Notes under the pieces: model-generated
What the model was told of the DNA's origin: nothing
Databases searched by the model: none
Seen by the model: the letters and a program-made list of their open reading frames with translations, nothing else
NCBI GenBank assembly: GCA_021234155.1
Contig: JAJEKV010000025.1
Span: forward strand, 19,087,558 to 19,151,557
DNA: 64,000 nucleotides
Direction of reading: 5' to 3'
From: Isoetes taiwanensis
Lineage: Eukaryota > Streptophyta > Lycopodiopsida > Isoetales > Isoetaceae
Shown here: positions 10,939 through 23,116 of the stretch, piece by piece
Layout: every line of letters starts with the position of its first letter
Numbering within the stretch: the stretch's first letter is position 1
Program-made: the position numbers and the translations under genes

Positions 10939-13900
10939 AGCCCTTGGAAACTGCGAAGCTGCTTTAAATATTGAGGCCATTGAGAGGTTAAGTGATCTGA
11001 TGGATTTCAGCTACGAGAAATTATTGAGGTTAAGAGTGCTTGCATTTTTTGCTATGCTTGAGAAAGATGGGCTTCTTAAGGGTAACATCTCTAGACCTAT
11101 CTATTTGCATGACGAGTTAATTAATCTTTTTGGTGCTACTTTGAAAACTCCAAGAGTAGTTCCTACTTGCAACCCACAACGGGAAGGACTCGTTATCCCA
11201 CTTCAAAATACAGATGGGTGCATACTTCCAAATTGGAGGAAGCATGACATATTCAACAAAACTTAGACTTATTCAGATTTGATAGATAACACTTCAAGGA
11301 TGCCATTAAAGAATAGAATAGAATAGAATATATGTATTATTTTCTTGATTGTTATTATATTCATAGATTTTAATTATATAAGTTTATTTTTAAATCAAAA
11401 CTGTAATGGTTATCAAAGAGTAAAATGTATTTCCAAACTAAATTTCTTTTGAATCTATTTAGAATTAGACATTTCAAGAATATAAAATTCCAATTTTCAG
11501 TGATTTAACAAATTTAAAATCTGGCAATCACGATAATTTCTAAATGAAATCTGATGGTTTGATAAGCGATTAACTTAAAACTATTATAAGAATTTCACAA
11601 TTTACAAATATTTCAATAGATTTTATTTCATTAATAATAAACTATTCAATAGTTATTATTAAAACATAAACATATTCAATTTCAAATGAGTAGTTATGGC
11701 TGTCATCACCAAAAAGATATTTGTTCTCAATGCATACCTTGTATATATGCAGATATAGCTTTTTGTACCCATCTTATAGTCTTTCCCAAGATTAGGATGG
11801 CAAGCTTTATCTCGTCTAAGAAAAGCGAAAAAAAGACAAGGTCGTCGTCTGAAATGCTGAGGCCTTTCCTCATAAAGAATAAGACATCCTGTATGTGGAC
11901 ATTGTCTGCCAATGACGCTATCCTTTGAAGCATACTCTCATATAGTATCCAAGAGTCTAGACAACTTATGCTTGCATGTAAGAGCCTGCACAATAAAACA
12001 CGACCAAATTTTTCAATGCCATCTTCGAAAAATGAATTATAGCCCTTGGAAACAGCGAAGCTGCTTTAAATGTTGAGGCCATTGAGAGGTTAAGTGATCT
12101 GATGGATTTCAGCTACGAGAAATTATTGAGGTTAAGAGTGCTTGCATTTTTTACTACGCTTGAGAAAGATGGGCTTCTTAAGGGTAGCATCTCTAGACTT
12201 ATCTATTTGCATGACGAGTTAATTAATATTTTTGGTGCTACTTTGAAAACTGCAAGAGTAGTTCCTACTTGCAACCCACAACGGGAAAGACTCGTTATCC
12301 CATTACAAAATGCAGATGGGTGCAAGCTTCCAAATTGGAGGAAGCATGACATATTCAACAAAACTTAGACTTATTCAGATTTGATAGATAATACTTCAAG
12401 AATGCCATTAAAGAATATATGTATTATTTTCTTGATTGTTATTATATTCATAGATTTTAATTATATAAGTTTATTTTTAAATCAAAACTATAATGGTTAT
12501 CAAAGAATAAAATTGATTTTCAAACTAAATTTCTTTTGAATCTATTTAAAATTAGACATTTCAAGAATATAAAATTTCAATTTTCAGTGATTTAACAAAT
12601 TTAAAATCTGGCAATCATGATAATTTCTAAATGAAATCTGATGGTTTGATAAGCGATTGACTTAAAACTATTATAAGAATTTCACAACTTACAAATATTT
12701 ATACTTTTAAAAATACTTTAAGAAAAGTTTTAAGTTGAGTTTATTGTTGACTAGATTTCAATAGATTTTATTTCATTAATAATAAACTATTCAATAGTTA
12801 TTATTAAAACATAAACATATTCAATTTCAAATGAGTAGTTATGGCTGTCATCACCAAAAAGATATTTGTTCTCAATGCATACCTTGTATATATGCAGATA
12901 TAGCTTTTTGTACCCACCTTATAGTTTTTTCCAAGATCAGGATGGCAAGCTTTATCTCTTCTAAGAAAAGCGAAAAAAAGACAAGGTCGTCGTCTGAAAT
13001 GTTGAGGCCTTTCCTCATAAAGAATAAGACATCCTGTATATGGACATTGTCTGCCAATGACGCTATCCTTTGAAGCATACTCTCATATAGTATCCAAGAG
13101 TCTAGACAACTTATGCTTGCATGTAAAGAGCCTGCACAATGAAACATGACCAAATTTTTCAATGCCATCTTTGAAAAATAAATTATAGCCCTTGAAAACT
13201 GCAAAGCTGCTTTAAATGTTGAGGCCATTGAGAGGTTAAGTGATCTGATGGATTTCAGCTACGAGAAATTATTGAGGTTAAGAGTATGCTTGAGAAAGAT
13301 GGGCTTCTTAAGGGTAGCATCTCTATACCTATCTATTTGCATGACGAGTTAATTAATATTTTTGGTGCTACTTTGAAAATTGCAAGAGTAGTTCCTACTT
13401 GCAACCCACAACGCGAAGGACTCATTATCCCATTACAAAATGCAGATGGGTGCAAGCTTTCAAATTGGAGGAAGCATGATATATTCAACAAAACTTAGAC
13501 TTATTCAAATTTGATAGATAATACTTCAAGAATGCCATTAAAGAATATATGTATTCTATTCTTGATTGTTATTATATTCATAGATTTTAATTATATAAGT
13601 TTATTTTTAAATCAAAACTATAATGGTTATCAAAGAATAAAATTGATTTCCAAACTAAATTTCTTTTGAATCTTTTTAGAATTAGACATTTTAAGAATAT
13701 AAAATTTCAATTTTCAGTGATTTAACAAATTTAAAATCTGGCAATCATGATAATTTCTAAATGAAATCTGATGGTTTGATAAGCGATTGACTTAAACCTA
13801 TTATAAGAATTTCACAACTTACAAATATTTATACTTTTAAAAATACTTTAAGAAAAGTTTTAAGTTGAGTTTATTGTTGACTAGATTTCAATAGATTTTA

Positions 13901-14330
13901 TTTCATTAATAATAAACTATTCAATAGTTATTATTAAAACATAAACATATTCAATTTCAAATTAGTAGTTGCGATAGTCATCACCAAAAAGATATTTGTT
14001 CTCAATGCATACCTTGTATATATGCAGATATAGCTTTTTGTACCGACCTTGTAGTCTTTCCCAAGATCAGGATGGCAACCTTTATCTCGTCTAAGAAAAA
14101 CGAAAAAAAGACAAGGTCATCGTCTGAAATATTGAGGCCTTTTCTCATAAAGAATAAGACATCTTGTATGTGGACATTGTCTGCCAATGACGCCATCTTT
14201 GAAGTATACTCTCATATAGTATCCAAGAGTCTATAGAACTTATGCTTGCATGTAAGAGCCTGCACAATGAAACATGACCAAATTTTTCAATGCCATCTTC
14301 GAAAAATGAATTAAAAGAGTAAAAAAAAAC
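10939..14330 (+). repeat. Tandem array, three units of about 1.1 kb
   Basis: Units start near 10939, 12041 and 13187 with gcccttg(g/a)aaac(t/a)gc(g/a)aagctgc. All contain a plus-strand open stretch (IERLSDLMDFSYEKLL... to WRKHDIFNKT-stop), then about 400 bp of AT-rich sequence, then a minus-strand open stretch. The second and third units carry a 60-bp AT-rich insert (atacttttaaaaatacttta) that the first lacks, so they are the younger pair. Unit 1 is preceded by different sequence, which marks the array edge. Confidence 0.9.
11713..11990 (-). pseudogene. Exon-like open stretch, unit 1 of the 1.1-kb array
   Basis: On the minus strand a gtgcag|G acceptor opens a frame (LLHASISCLDSWILYESMLQ ... 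DNVHIQDVLFFMRKGL ... AISAYIQ) that ends at a good donor, ACAAG|GTATGC. Neither strand's product is recognised. Copies recur at 12857-13132 and 14002-14256 with many amino-acid changes; the third is frameshifted near its 5' end. This looks like drift after duplication rather than conserved function. Confidence 0.3.
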
Positions 14331-14339
14331 TTTTTTTAC

Positions 14340-14584
14340 CTCAATGCAAGGATGTCCAAATAACGCTCTTTTTCTGCAAGTTGTAACTCAATGCCTATAA
14401 GCTTCCCACACCATTTTCTGAAGAGAAATGTAGAGACAACAATTATAATGTAAAGACATGTCGATCATCTTCTTAAAGGCTTCAAAGTCTTGAACATTGA
14501 GAAAACTCAAATCTTGCTCTGCTTTCCTTGATTCCCAATATTGCCGTAAAGTATACGGAAATTCGGTGCCTATTGTGGTCTTCC
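14340..14584 (-). pseudogene. Exon-like fragment beyond the 1.1-kb array
   Basis: A gagcag|GGAAG acceptor at 14584 opens the frame KTTIGTEFPYTLRQYW ... AEQDLSFLNVQDFEAFKKM. After one frame change the segment continues as GKLIGIELQLAEKERYLDIL to a donor, TTGAG|GTAAAA, at 14340. The adjacent array unit carries the next exon-like piece on the same strand, so the tandem unit probably arose by duplicating part of this gene relic. The family is not recognised. Confidence 0.3.
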
Positions 14585-16049
14585 CTGCTCTCAGGTACCC
14601 AATATCACTTTAAAATGTGATAACTTTAATACCTCATCTTTCTTCAATATATAATTACCCAATCCATCTTGCACCTCATCATGTTGCCCATGCATGAAAA
14701 CCTAGAATATATAGCTAGCACCTTCCACAAGTGCACCTAGTGTAGATTGTCCCCCATCACATGCCTCTTCTCTTGTGATATATTTAACAAAATTTGGACT
14801 TATTCAAATCTAATAGATATGCTTCAAGGATGCCATGATAAGATTATATGTATTTTTAATAATTTTTTCAATTTATCTTACATAAAAAATATGACGGAAA
14901 CTAAAGTATAAAATTGCTTTCTAAAGCAGTATTTACTTTAATTTATTTAAAATTAAATTCTCATCTTAGATAAACTCTGTGTAATTGAAATGCTGCAAAT
15001 TTAAAATTAACATCAAGTGGAAAGTCAAAGTTCAAGGTCGTGTCAATTTGGCCATTGACACCACAGGCTGCAGAAGAAGTAGCGGGTAATTTTGTGCAAA
15101 GACTTGCTAGAAGTCTTTGCGAGGAACTCCCCGAGCTAAATGAATGCATAAGGCTATGCATTAAAGTTTTTTTTTTAGCACACCAGCCCTACCGGGCCTA
15201 CAGCCTTTCCTCAAATTCTAGCCTATCCACGTGTAATTTCCAGATCAGCAAAAAATGATGTGGACTGTGGCTTCTCCGTCCGATCTCGAATCTTCCATCT
15301 CCACGGCTGGGGAAATTAGAAAATAACAAGAAAATAGGCAAACGGAGGACAGTAACGGATACGCTAGTGCGCTCCAAACCTTCACTGCTCAACCAGGTTT
15401 GCATTGTCTAGTTATTATTCTCCATTCTAGCCACTCTTTCCCTTGCCGTTGCTTGTAATATATGATAAAATGAAGAAATTTTGTTGATGTGAATGACAAG
15501 GTTTATCTTAATGTCTGCTTATTTACTTCTCTCTATTACCATTACGTAATTTCCAACCAGGTTTTTGATTTGGTTTTATGAGAAGAATTTAAATGTACGA
15601 CATAATTGTTGTCCGGATTCAGATAGAATTCGTTATGACTTGAGACCTTTTTGATCTGGGATTGGAAACTAAGATTTAATGAAGTGACCAGCCACTGACA
15701 TTTTTTATGGAATAGGGGCCATGGTATTAGCATTTGGTCTTCAAATATGCAAGAGATATGCTAGGGTCTCTGCAAAGCCTATAAGTTTCTAAAATACAAG
15801 CACTCTTCCTCTTGAGAGAGAAAATATGCAAGCATATTAGAGATAAAATGTGCTGAAAATGAGCCCATATGTTTGTCCAGTGGTGATCAAAAGTTTTCAT
15901 GCTTATCTCCCTAGATGGATTACGTTTCATGTTTCATGTGACGACAAAGGAATTCTTGTTTTTGGTAAAGATCCCAGGTATAGCAGGCTACTCACCTAGT
16001 TAAAGAATAGTAATTTGAACGTAGTTTCAATCATGACAGAGTCATTCGC
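14585..16049. other. Anonymous sequence
   Basis: No supported gene is seen. A plus-strand open stretch near 15055-15170 (AAEEVAGNFVQRLARSLCEE) is short. The rest is AT-rich sequence without repeats that I can detect. Confidence 0.4.
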
Positions 16050-16319
16050 AGAGAAACTAGTAGGTGTTGGCGAGCAGAATCATTCTCAAAGACTTGCTAT
16101 GATATCCATGTATTTCTTCTTCAAGCTAAGTTCCCGCTTTTGGATTGTTTGGGAAATCTGCACTTAGATACATGTGATAATAAAATGTTGCTTCTTCCAT
16201 CTCTAAGTAAATGGTCTGTTTTGATGAATCCTGAGACATGGGAAGATTTTCTGACCAAGTTGTCAGATCAATACTTGGAAGGGCAGCGTGGAATGGTTGA
16301 ACTTGGTATAGATGCTTAG
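16050..16319 (+). pseudogene. Possible exon, unrecognised
   Basis: A plus-strand frame reads SFSKTCYDIHVFLLQAKF, PLLDCLGNLHLDTCDNKM, then WSVLMNPETWEDFLTKLSDQ and QRGMVELGIDA to a TAG. The composition is protein-like. An overlapping minus-strand ORF of 101 codons (16126-16431) is the alternative reading. I recognise neither. Confidence 0.25.
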
Positions 16320-17997
16320 ATAATAAGCTTAAGCTGCTTAAGAAAAGCCAAATTCGGTATATTTTCATATCTTCCATAGCAAAGGTGCATAGGTCTGCTA
16401 CCGTTAGCTCTTCCATCAAAATTTGATGCAATTAAAATTAGCTCTTCCGTTAGCTCTTCCATTAAGAATAGGAAATCTATTCTTTGTAGCTAACCAACTT
16501 TAATATTTTTTTCGTAGATATTTCTCAAGTGGCATCGATCTGTTGCAGAATATTTAACAAGACATACTGAAAGCAAAAGCCAAGATTACATGGCATAAGG
16601 TATGTTTTACTTTTCACTAGTAAGGTGATGTGTCTCCTTCTTGGTCATTTCAGCCTATTTGAACAGGCTTATAGTTTGTTGCCTTGCCAAAACGTGTCTT
16701 CAAGTTAAAATTTAAGCTGTTATCGAAGCTTGTATCTGAGCTTCAGCATTCTCTTACGTCTGTGGCGGTAACATTGTAGGACTTTTGCTTTGCTAGGTCT
16801 CAATGTGATGATGCAGCATTTGCAAATACTTGCCTTGCCATTGGGTCTTTAATTGCTGTTGCAAGGGTTGCAACACACATTATTTGCAGAGCCTTGCTTG
16901 TACAGTTGGGCTCTTATTTTAGAAATTAGTACAATCAAATCTCTAAGCCTTAAATGTCTTTCTGTAGGAAATCTATTCTTTGTAGCTAACCAACTTTAAT
17001 ATTTTTTTCGTAGATATTTCTCAAGTGGCATCGATCTGTTGCAGAATATTTAACAAGACATACTGAAAGCAAAAGCCAAGATTACATGGCATAAGGTATG
17101 TTTTACTTTTCACTAGTAAGGTGATGTGTCTCCTTCTTGGTCATTTCAGCCTTTTTGAACAGGCTTATGGTTTGTTGCCTTGCCAAAACGTGTCTTCAAG
17201 TTAAAATTTAAGCTGTTATCGAAGCTTGTATCTGAGCTTTAGCATTCTCTTACGTCTATGGCGGTGTTTAAACATTGTAGGACTTTTGCTTTGCTAGGTC
17301 TCAATGTGATGATGTAGTATTTGAAAATACTTGCCTTGCCATTGGGTTTTTAATTGCTGTTGCAAGGGTTGCAGCACACATTATTTGCAGAGCCTTGCTT
17401 GTACAGTTGGACTCTTATTTTAGAAATTAGGACAATCAAATCTCTAAGCCTTAAATGTCTTTCTGCTACCTCTATTTTGATATGTGCCATGTGGATTTTT
17501 AGGCAGAGCTTCACACTTTGTTGTCTTGCAAGGCTAGAGACTATTAAATCCTTTTTGCATGCAACCAGCAATAATTGCTGACCAAGAGAAATAGCAGCAT
17601 TGCATCTACAAGTTTAAAAAGTGGTATAGCAGGACCACCATGTAGATTTGTTACAAAAGATTGGTTGCTCATAAGTACGGATATGCTCAAGAAAATTTGA
17701 TTCTGCTTGCAAAATGCCTTCAAAAGATCTCTTTGTTGAAATATAAGCATTGCCTGAGCTGTCTGTGTAGCAAAATCAGGAAATCAAACTTGATCTGCCT
17801 GTGGTGATACCCTTCCCTCTGAATCCAGCTGGCCAGGATCAACAGATGTAAGCTGAAAGATGGAGCATCGTGTAGCTGCAGGAACTTGGTTTTTAAATGG
17901 CCATAATTCACTGCAACCTTCGCACGTGCTTGCCCGGCAACACAAGCTAGAATGCAATTATAGATGTGTTGAGTCAGGAAGCAGAAGAAGAACCTGT

Positions 17998-18150
17998 ATG
18001 GCTTTGGAAATGGATGTGAACAGGCTAGAGCAAGGAAGACAAGTGAGTTGTTCTGTTTATGTTAATCTATTGATGCAGTGCAGCAAATTAGATGCTTTGT
18101 TTTTAGGCAAAAGAATTCTTGCCCACTTGAATAGAGTTGGTGATAGAGTT
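17998..18150 (+). pseudogene. PLS-type PPR protein fragment, array unit 1
   Basis: The frame reads MALEMDVNRLEQG, then YVNLLMQCSKLDALFLGKRI and LAHLNRVG. The pattern xVxLLxxCxxLxALxxGKRIxAHxxRxG is typical of an L- or S-type motif of plant pentatricopeptide repeat proteins, which bind organellar RNA. Only about one motif is present, with no further repeats on either side, so it is a fragment. It lies next to the opposite-strand carrier fragment, so the unit is a chimera of two genes. Confidence 0.5.
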
Positions 18151-18261
18151 GGTGCTATGGACAACACATGTTTGAAATCAATTTGGATTTCATTATGGTA
18201 ATGTCATCGCTGCGCTATTAGTGCTTACACTTGAGCTAAATATAAAATGCAATAGTCATAC

Positions 18262-18527
18262 CTGCATTTGTGAAATCGTGGGTGCAAAATTAGTTAACCA
18301 AAAGCTTGCTTGATTCAAATACCCCAGTACGCAATCCCTGACTAAAAACAGGAAATTGCCATTAGCAAACAAAAAGGAGATAAAAGAAGGATAAACGTGA
18401 CAACCGAATACCTTGCAAATTGACCAAGAATGGCGGGAACTGAAACTTCGGTTTAACCTCTTATTCCAATACTTGGTAGATTTGATATGAGTTATGGGAA
18501 AGACAATGTTGAAGCTTGTACCCTTGT
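18262..18527 (-). pseudogene. S-adenosylmethionine-carrier-like mitochondrial carrier, exon pair copy 1
   Basis: Exon A is 18527-18412 and exon B is 18341-18262, with GT-AG borders. This copy has a TAA in exon A (after TLSFP) and reads SQGLRTG in exon B where copy 2 has SHGLRTG. Exon B ends at a good donor, ATGCAG|GTATG. See copy 2 for the family reasoning. Confidence 0.65.
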
Positions 18528-19565
18528 CTGATATAACATGCACAAAAATGGTCAGAATTGTGCCTAGATTTCCCAGGAACTGCTGAAACCACGTATCCTT
18601 AAATATGGCGAATATGAACAGAGCGAGATGATATAGTGCTTGTAGTGAATCTGTTTAATATTCATTTAAAAAGGTGTGTAAACCATGCACGGCTTCCAGT
18701 TTATTGGTAATGGTTAAGATCACATACAACATGCTTTCTTCATGGAACAGCAATTGAGCTTTGATTCTTTTGCTTATATCTCTATCCAATACTTCTATCT
18801 CGTGTAAAACATCTCTATCCAATCATTCAAAGCTGTAAAAGACAATTCCTTCAATGCTCAAATATGTAACTTTACTTGCCATTATGCCACTCCTTTGCAT
18901 GCCAAGGAAATGCTCTAAGAGCAAGTATGCTTTTATCATGTTGTACAAATTGCCTTTGTCAGTATTATGGAATCCCTGCTTACAGTCTCTGAACCACCGA
19001 TACTCCATCCTCATATGAACCCTATAGTGTGCACTTGTAGCTTTTCATGTTACAAGTTTTCTTGATTGAGAAGTACTCTAATGATACATGAAAATGTCAA
19101 ACCAAGAATGAGGGGCAATGTTCAATGATGGGCCATGTTGGAATTTGGTTTAGCATTATATGCTACAAACCAAGATAACCTAGAAATCTTCAGAAATAGG
19201 ATTTTAAGGATCAAAAGGACGAGCAATTAATTGGCCCTGTGGGCAAAACAAAAAAGTCAAACGCTCATTCCAGATTTTATTTTCGTTGAAAGACTTGAAA
19301 ATCTAAATCGGCCTTCACTACCTGCTAAAAAGTTCAAGGCAGCATATTCCTAAACTCAAACATGGTATTTCAATCTGCTGATCTATTTATCCTTGCACAC
19401 ACAATCTTCTCCATGCATAAGAAAAGGCTAATAGAGTTGGGCCATCCTGATAGAGTTGGTGCTATGGACAACACATGTTTGAAATCAATTTGGATTTCAT
19501 TATGGTAATGTCATCGCTGCGCTATTAGTGCTAACACTTGAGCTAAATATAAAATGCAATAGTCA

Positions 19566-19830
19566 CTGCATTTGTAAAATCGTGGATGCAAAATTAGTTA
19601 ACAAAAGCTTGCTTGATTCAAATACCCCAGTACGCAATCCGTGACTAAAAACAGAAAATTGCCATTAGCAAACAAAAAGGAGATAAAAGAAGGATAAACG
19701 TGACAACCGAATACCTTGCAAATTGACCAAGAATGGCAGGAACTGAACCGCGGTACAAACCTCTTATTCCAATACTTGGTAGATTTGATATGAGTTCTGG
19801 GAAAGACAACGTTGAAGCTTGTACCCTTGT
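19566..19830 (-). pseudogene. S-adenosylmethionine-carrier-like mitochondrial carrier, exon pair copy 2 (best preserved)
   Basis: Mitochondrial carriers move metabolites across organelle inner membranes. Exon A (19830-19715) follows an atatcag| acceptor and reads TRVQASTLSFPELISN, then GIRGLYRGSVPAILGQFA, ending at TTTGCAAG|GT. Exon B (19644-19566) follows tttttag| and reads SHGLRTGVFESSKLL. A one-base shift then gives NFAPTISQMQ. Joined across the intron (AG+T), this matches the part of the plant SAM-carrier-like family (Arabidopsis At2g35800 type) around the GxRGxYRG..PAILGQFxSHGLRTG segment, as I recall it. The exon B donor is damaged here (CAG|TG). No upstream or downstream exons of the gene are found, so it is a captured or left-over fragment and not a gene. 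Confidence 0.7.
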
Positions 19831-21282
19831 CTGATATAACATGCACAAAAATGATCAGAATTGTGCCTAGATTTCCCAGGAACTGCTGAAACCACGTATC
19901 CTTAAATATGGCGAATATGAACAGAGAAAGATGATATAGTGCTTGTAGTGAATCTGTTTAATATTCATTTAAAAAGGTGTGTAAACCATGCACGGCTTCC
20001 AGTTTATTGGTAATGGTTAAGATAACATACAACATGCTTTCTTCATGGAACAACAATTGAACTTGCCTTGCCATTGGGTTTTTAATTGCTGTTGCAAGGG
20101 TTGCAGCACACATTATTTGCAGAGCCTTGCTTGTACAGTTGGACTCTTATTTTAGAAATTAGTACAATCAAATCTCTAAGCTTTAAATGTCTTTCTGTAG
20201 GAAATCTATTCTTTGTAGCTAACCAACTTTAATATTTTTTTCGTAGATATTTCTCAAGTGGCATCGATCTGTTGCAGAATATTTAACAAGACATACTGAA
20301 AGCAAAAGCCAAGATTACATGGCATAAGGTATGTTTTACTTTTCACTAGTAAGGTGATGTGTCTCCTTCTTGGTCATTTCAGCCTATTTGAACAGGCTTA
20401 TGGTTTGTTGCCTTGCCAAAACATGTCTTCAAGTTAAAATTTAAGCTGTTATCAAAGCTTGTATCTGAGCTTCAGCATTCTCTTACGTCTGTGGCGGTGT
20501 TTAAACATTGTAGGACTTTTGCTTTGCTAGGTCTCAATGTGATGATGTAGTATTTGCAAATACTTGCCTTGCCATTGGGTTTTTGCTGTTGCAAGGGTTG
20601 CAGCACACATTATTTGCAGAGCCTTGCTTGTACAGTTGGATTCTTATTTTAGAAATTAGGACAATCAAATCTCTAAGCCTTAAATGTCTTTCTGCTACCT
20701 CTATTTTGATATATGCCATGTGGATTTTTAGGCAGAGCTTCACACTTTGTTGTCTTGCAAGGCTAGAGACTATTAAATCCTTTTTGCATGCAACCAGCAA
20801 TAATTGCTGACCAAGAGAAATAGCAGCATTGCATCTACAAGTTTAAAAAGTGGTATAGCAGGACCACCATGTAGATTTGTTACAAAAGATTGGTTGCTCA
20901 TAAGTACGGATATGCTCAAGAAAATTTGATTCTGCTTGCAAAATGCCTTCAAAAGATCTCTTTGTTTTACCACAAAATCGCCTGCAGTCAGCCAGCATGA
21001 AAAGAGGAAGCCCTTTTATGTTGAAATATAAGCATTGCCTGAGCTGTCTGTGTAGCAAAATCAGGAAATCAAACTTGACCTGCCTGTGGTGATACCCTTC
21101 CCTCTGAATCCAGCTGGCCAGGATCAACAGATGTAAGCTGAAAGATGGAGCATTGTGTAGCTGCAGGAACTTGGTTTTTAAATGGCCATAATTCGCTGCA
21201 ACCTTCACACGTGCTTGCCCGGCAACACAAGCTAAAATGCAATTATAGATGTGCTGAGTCAGGAAGCAGAAGAAGAACATGT

Positions 21283-21414
21283 ATGGCTTTGGAAATGGAT
21301 GTGAACAGGCTAGAGCAAGGAAGACAAGTGAGTTGTTCTGTTTATGCTAATCTATTGATGCAGTGCAGCAAATTAAATGCTTTGTTTTTAGGCAAAAGAA
21401 TTCTGCCCACTTGA
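21283..21414 (+). pseudogene. PPR protein fragment, array unit 2
   Basis: This is the same frame as unit 1, with V to A and D to N changes (YANLLMQCSKLNALFLGKRI). A one-base deletion then makes the frame end early (LPT-stop). Confidence 0.5.
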
Positions 21415-21545
21415 ATAGAGTTGGTGATAGAGTTGGTGCTATGGACAACACATGTTTGAAATCAATTTGGATTTCATTATGGTAATGTCATCGCTGCGCT
21501 ATTAGTGCTAACACTTGAGCTAAATATAAAATGCAATAGTCATAC

Positions 21546-21812
21546 CTGCATTTGTGAAATCATGGGTGCAAAATTAGTTAACCAAAAGCTTGCTTGATTC
21601 AAATACCCCAGTACGCAATCCCTGACTAAAAACAGGAAATTGCCATTAGCAAACAAAAAGGAGATAAAAGAAGGATAAACGTGACAACCGAATACCTTGC
21701 AAATTGACCAAGAATGGCGAGGAACCCAAACTCGGTATGCACCTCTTATTCCAATACTTGGTAGAATTTGATATGAGTTCGGGAAAGACAACGTTGAAGC
21801 TTGTACCCTTGT
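21546..21812 (-). pseudogene. Carrier exon pair copy 3
   Basis: Exon A (21812-21696) has several small indels, mostly at former CAG/CTG sites. The acceptor reads tcgg| instead of tcag|, and TLSFP is followed by a shifted NSYQI before the GIRG motif returns. Exon B (21625-21546) retains GLRTGVFESSKLL and a good donor. Confidence 0.6.
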
Positions 21813-22851
21813 CCGATATAACATGCACAAAAATGGTCGAATTGTGCCTAGATTTCCCGAGAACTTTGAAACCACGTATCCTTAAATATGGCGAATATGA
21901 ACAGAGAGAGATGATATAGTGCTTGTAGTGAATCTGTTTAATATTCATTTAAAAAGGTGTGTAAACCATGCACGGCTTCCAGTTTATTGGTAATGGTTAA
22001 GATCACATACAACATGCTTTCTTCATGGAACAGCAATTGAGCTTTGATTCTTTTGCTTGTATCTCTATCCAATACTTCTATCTCGTGTAAAACATCTCTA
22101 TCCAATCATTCAAAGCTGTAAAAGACAATTCCTTCAATGCTCAAATATGTAACTTTACTTGCCATTATGCCACTCCTTTGCATGTCAAGGAAATGCTCTA
22201 AGAGCAAGTATGCTTTTATCATGTTGTTCAAATTGCCTTTGTCAGTATTATGGAATCCCTGCTTACAGCCTCTGAACCACCGATACTCCATCCTCATCTG
22301 AACCCTACAGCGTGCACTTGTAGCTTTTCATGTTACAAGCTTTCTTGATTGAGAAGTACTCTAATGATACATGAAAATGTCAAACCAAGAATGAGGGGCA
22401 ATGTTCAATGATGGGCCATGTTGGAATTTGGTTTAGCATTATGTGCTACAAACCAAGATAACCTAGAAATCTTCAGAAATAGGATTTTAAGGATCAAAAG
22501 GACGAGCAATTAATTGGCCCTGTGGGCAAAACAAAAAAGTCAGACGCTCATTCCAGATTCTATTTTCGTTGAAAGACTTGAAAATCTAAATCGGCCTTCA
22601 CTACCTGGTAAAAAGTTCAAGGCAGCATATTCCTAAACTCAAACATGGTATTTCAATCTGCTGATCTATTTATCCTTGCACATACAATCTTCTCCATGCA
22701 TTAGAAAAGGATAATAGAGTTGGGCCATCCTGATAGAGTTGGTGCTATGGACAACACATATTTGAAATCAATTTGGATTTCATCATGGTAATGTCATCGC
22801 TGCGCTATTAGTGCTAACACTTGAGCTAAATATAAAATGCAATAGTCATAC

Positions 22852-23116
22852 CTGCATTTGTGAAATCGTGGATGCAAATTTAGTTAACAAAAGCTTGCTT
22901 GATTCAAATACCCCAGTTCGCAATCCGTGACTAAAAACAGAAAATTGCCATTAGCAAACAAAAAGGAGATAAAAGAAGGATAAACGTGACAACCGAATAC
23001 CTTGCAAATTGACCAAGAATGGCAGGAACTGAACCGCGGTACAAACCTCTTATTCCAATACTTGGTAGATTTGATATGAGTTATGGGAAAGACAATGTTG
23101 AAGCTTGTACCCTTGT
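22852..23116 (-). pseudogene. Carrier exon pair copy 4
   Basis: Exon A (23116-23001) has the TAA after TLSFP but keeps GIRGLYRGSVPAILGQFA. Exon B (22930-22852) has SHGLRTG. Confidence 0.65.

Noticed and set aside
12872-14256. Midasin (MDN1)-like identity for the minus-strand exon pieces of the 1.1-kb array
   Set aside because: The resemblance was limited to a loose pattern (W..KL..IE) and could not be supported elsewhere in the pieces.
20843-21280. 145-codon minus-strand ORF in array unit 2
   Set aside because: The matching frame is broken in units 1 and 3, and the product is low-complexity and unlike any family. It overlaps the PPR-like frame on the other strand only at its edge.
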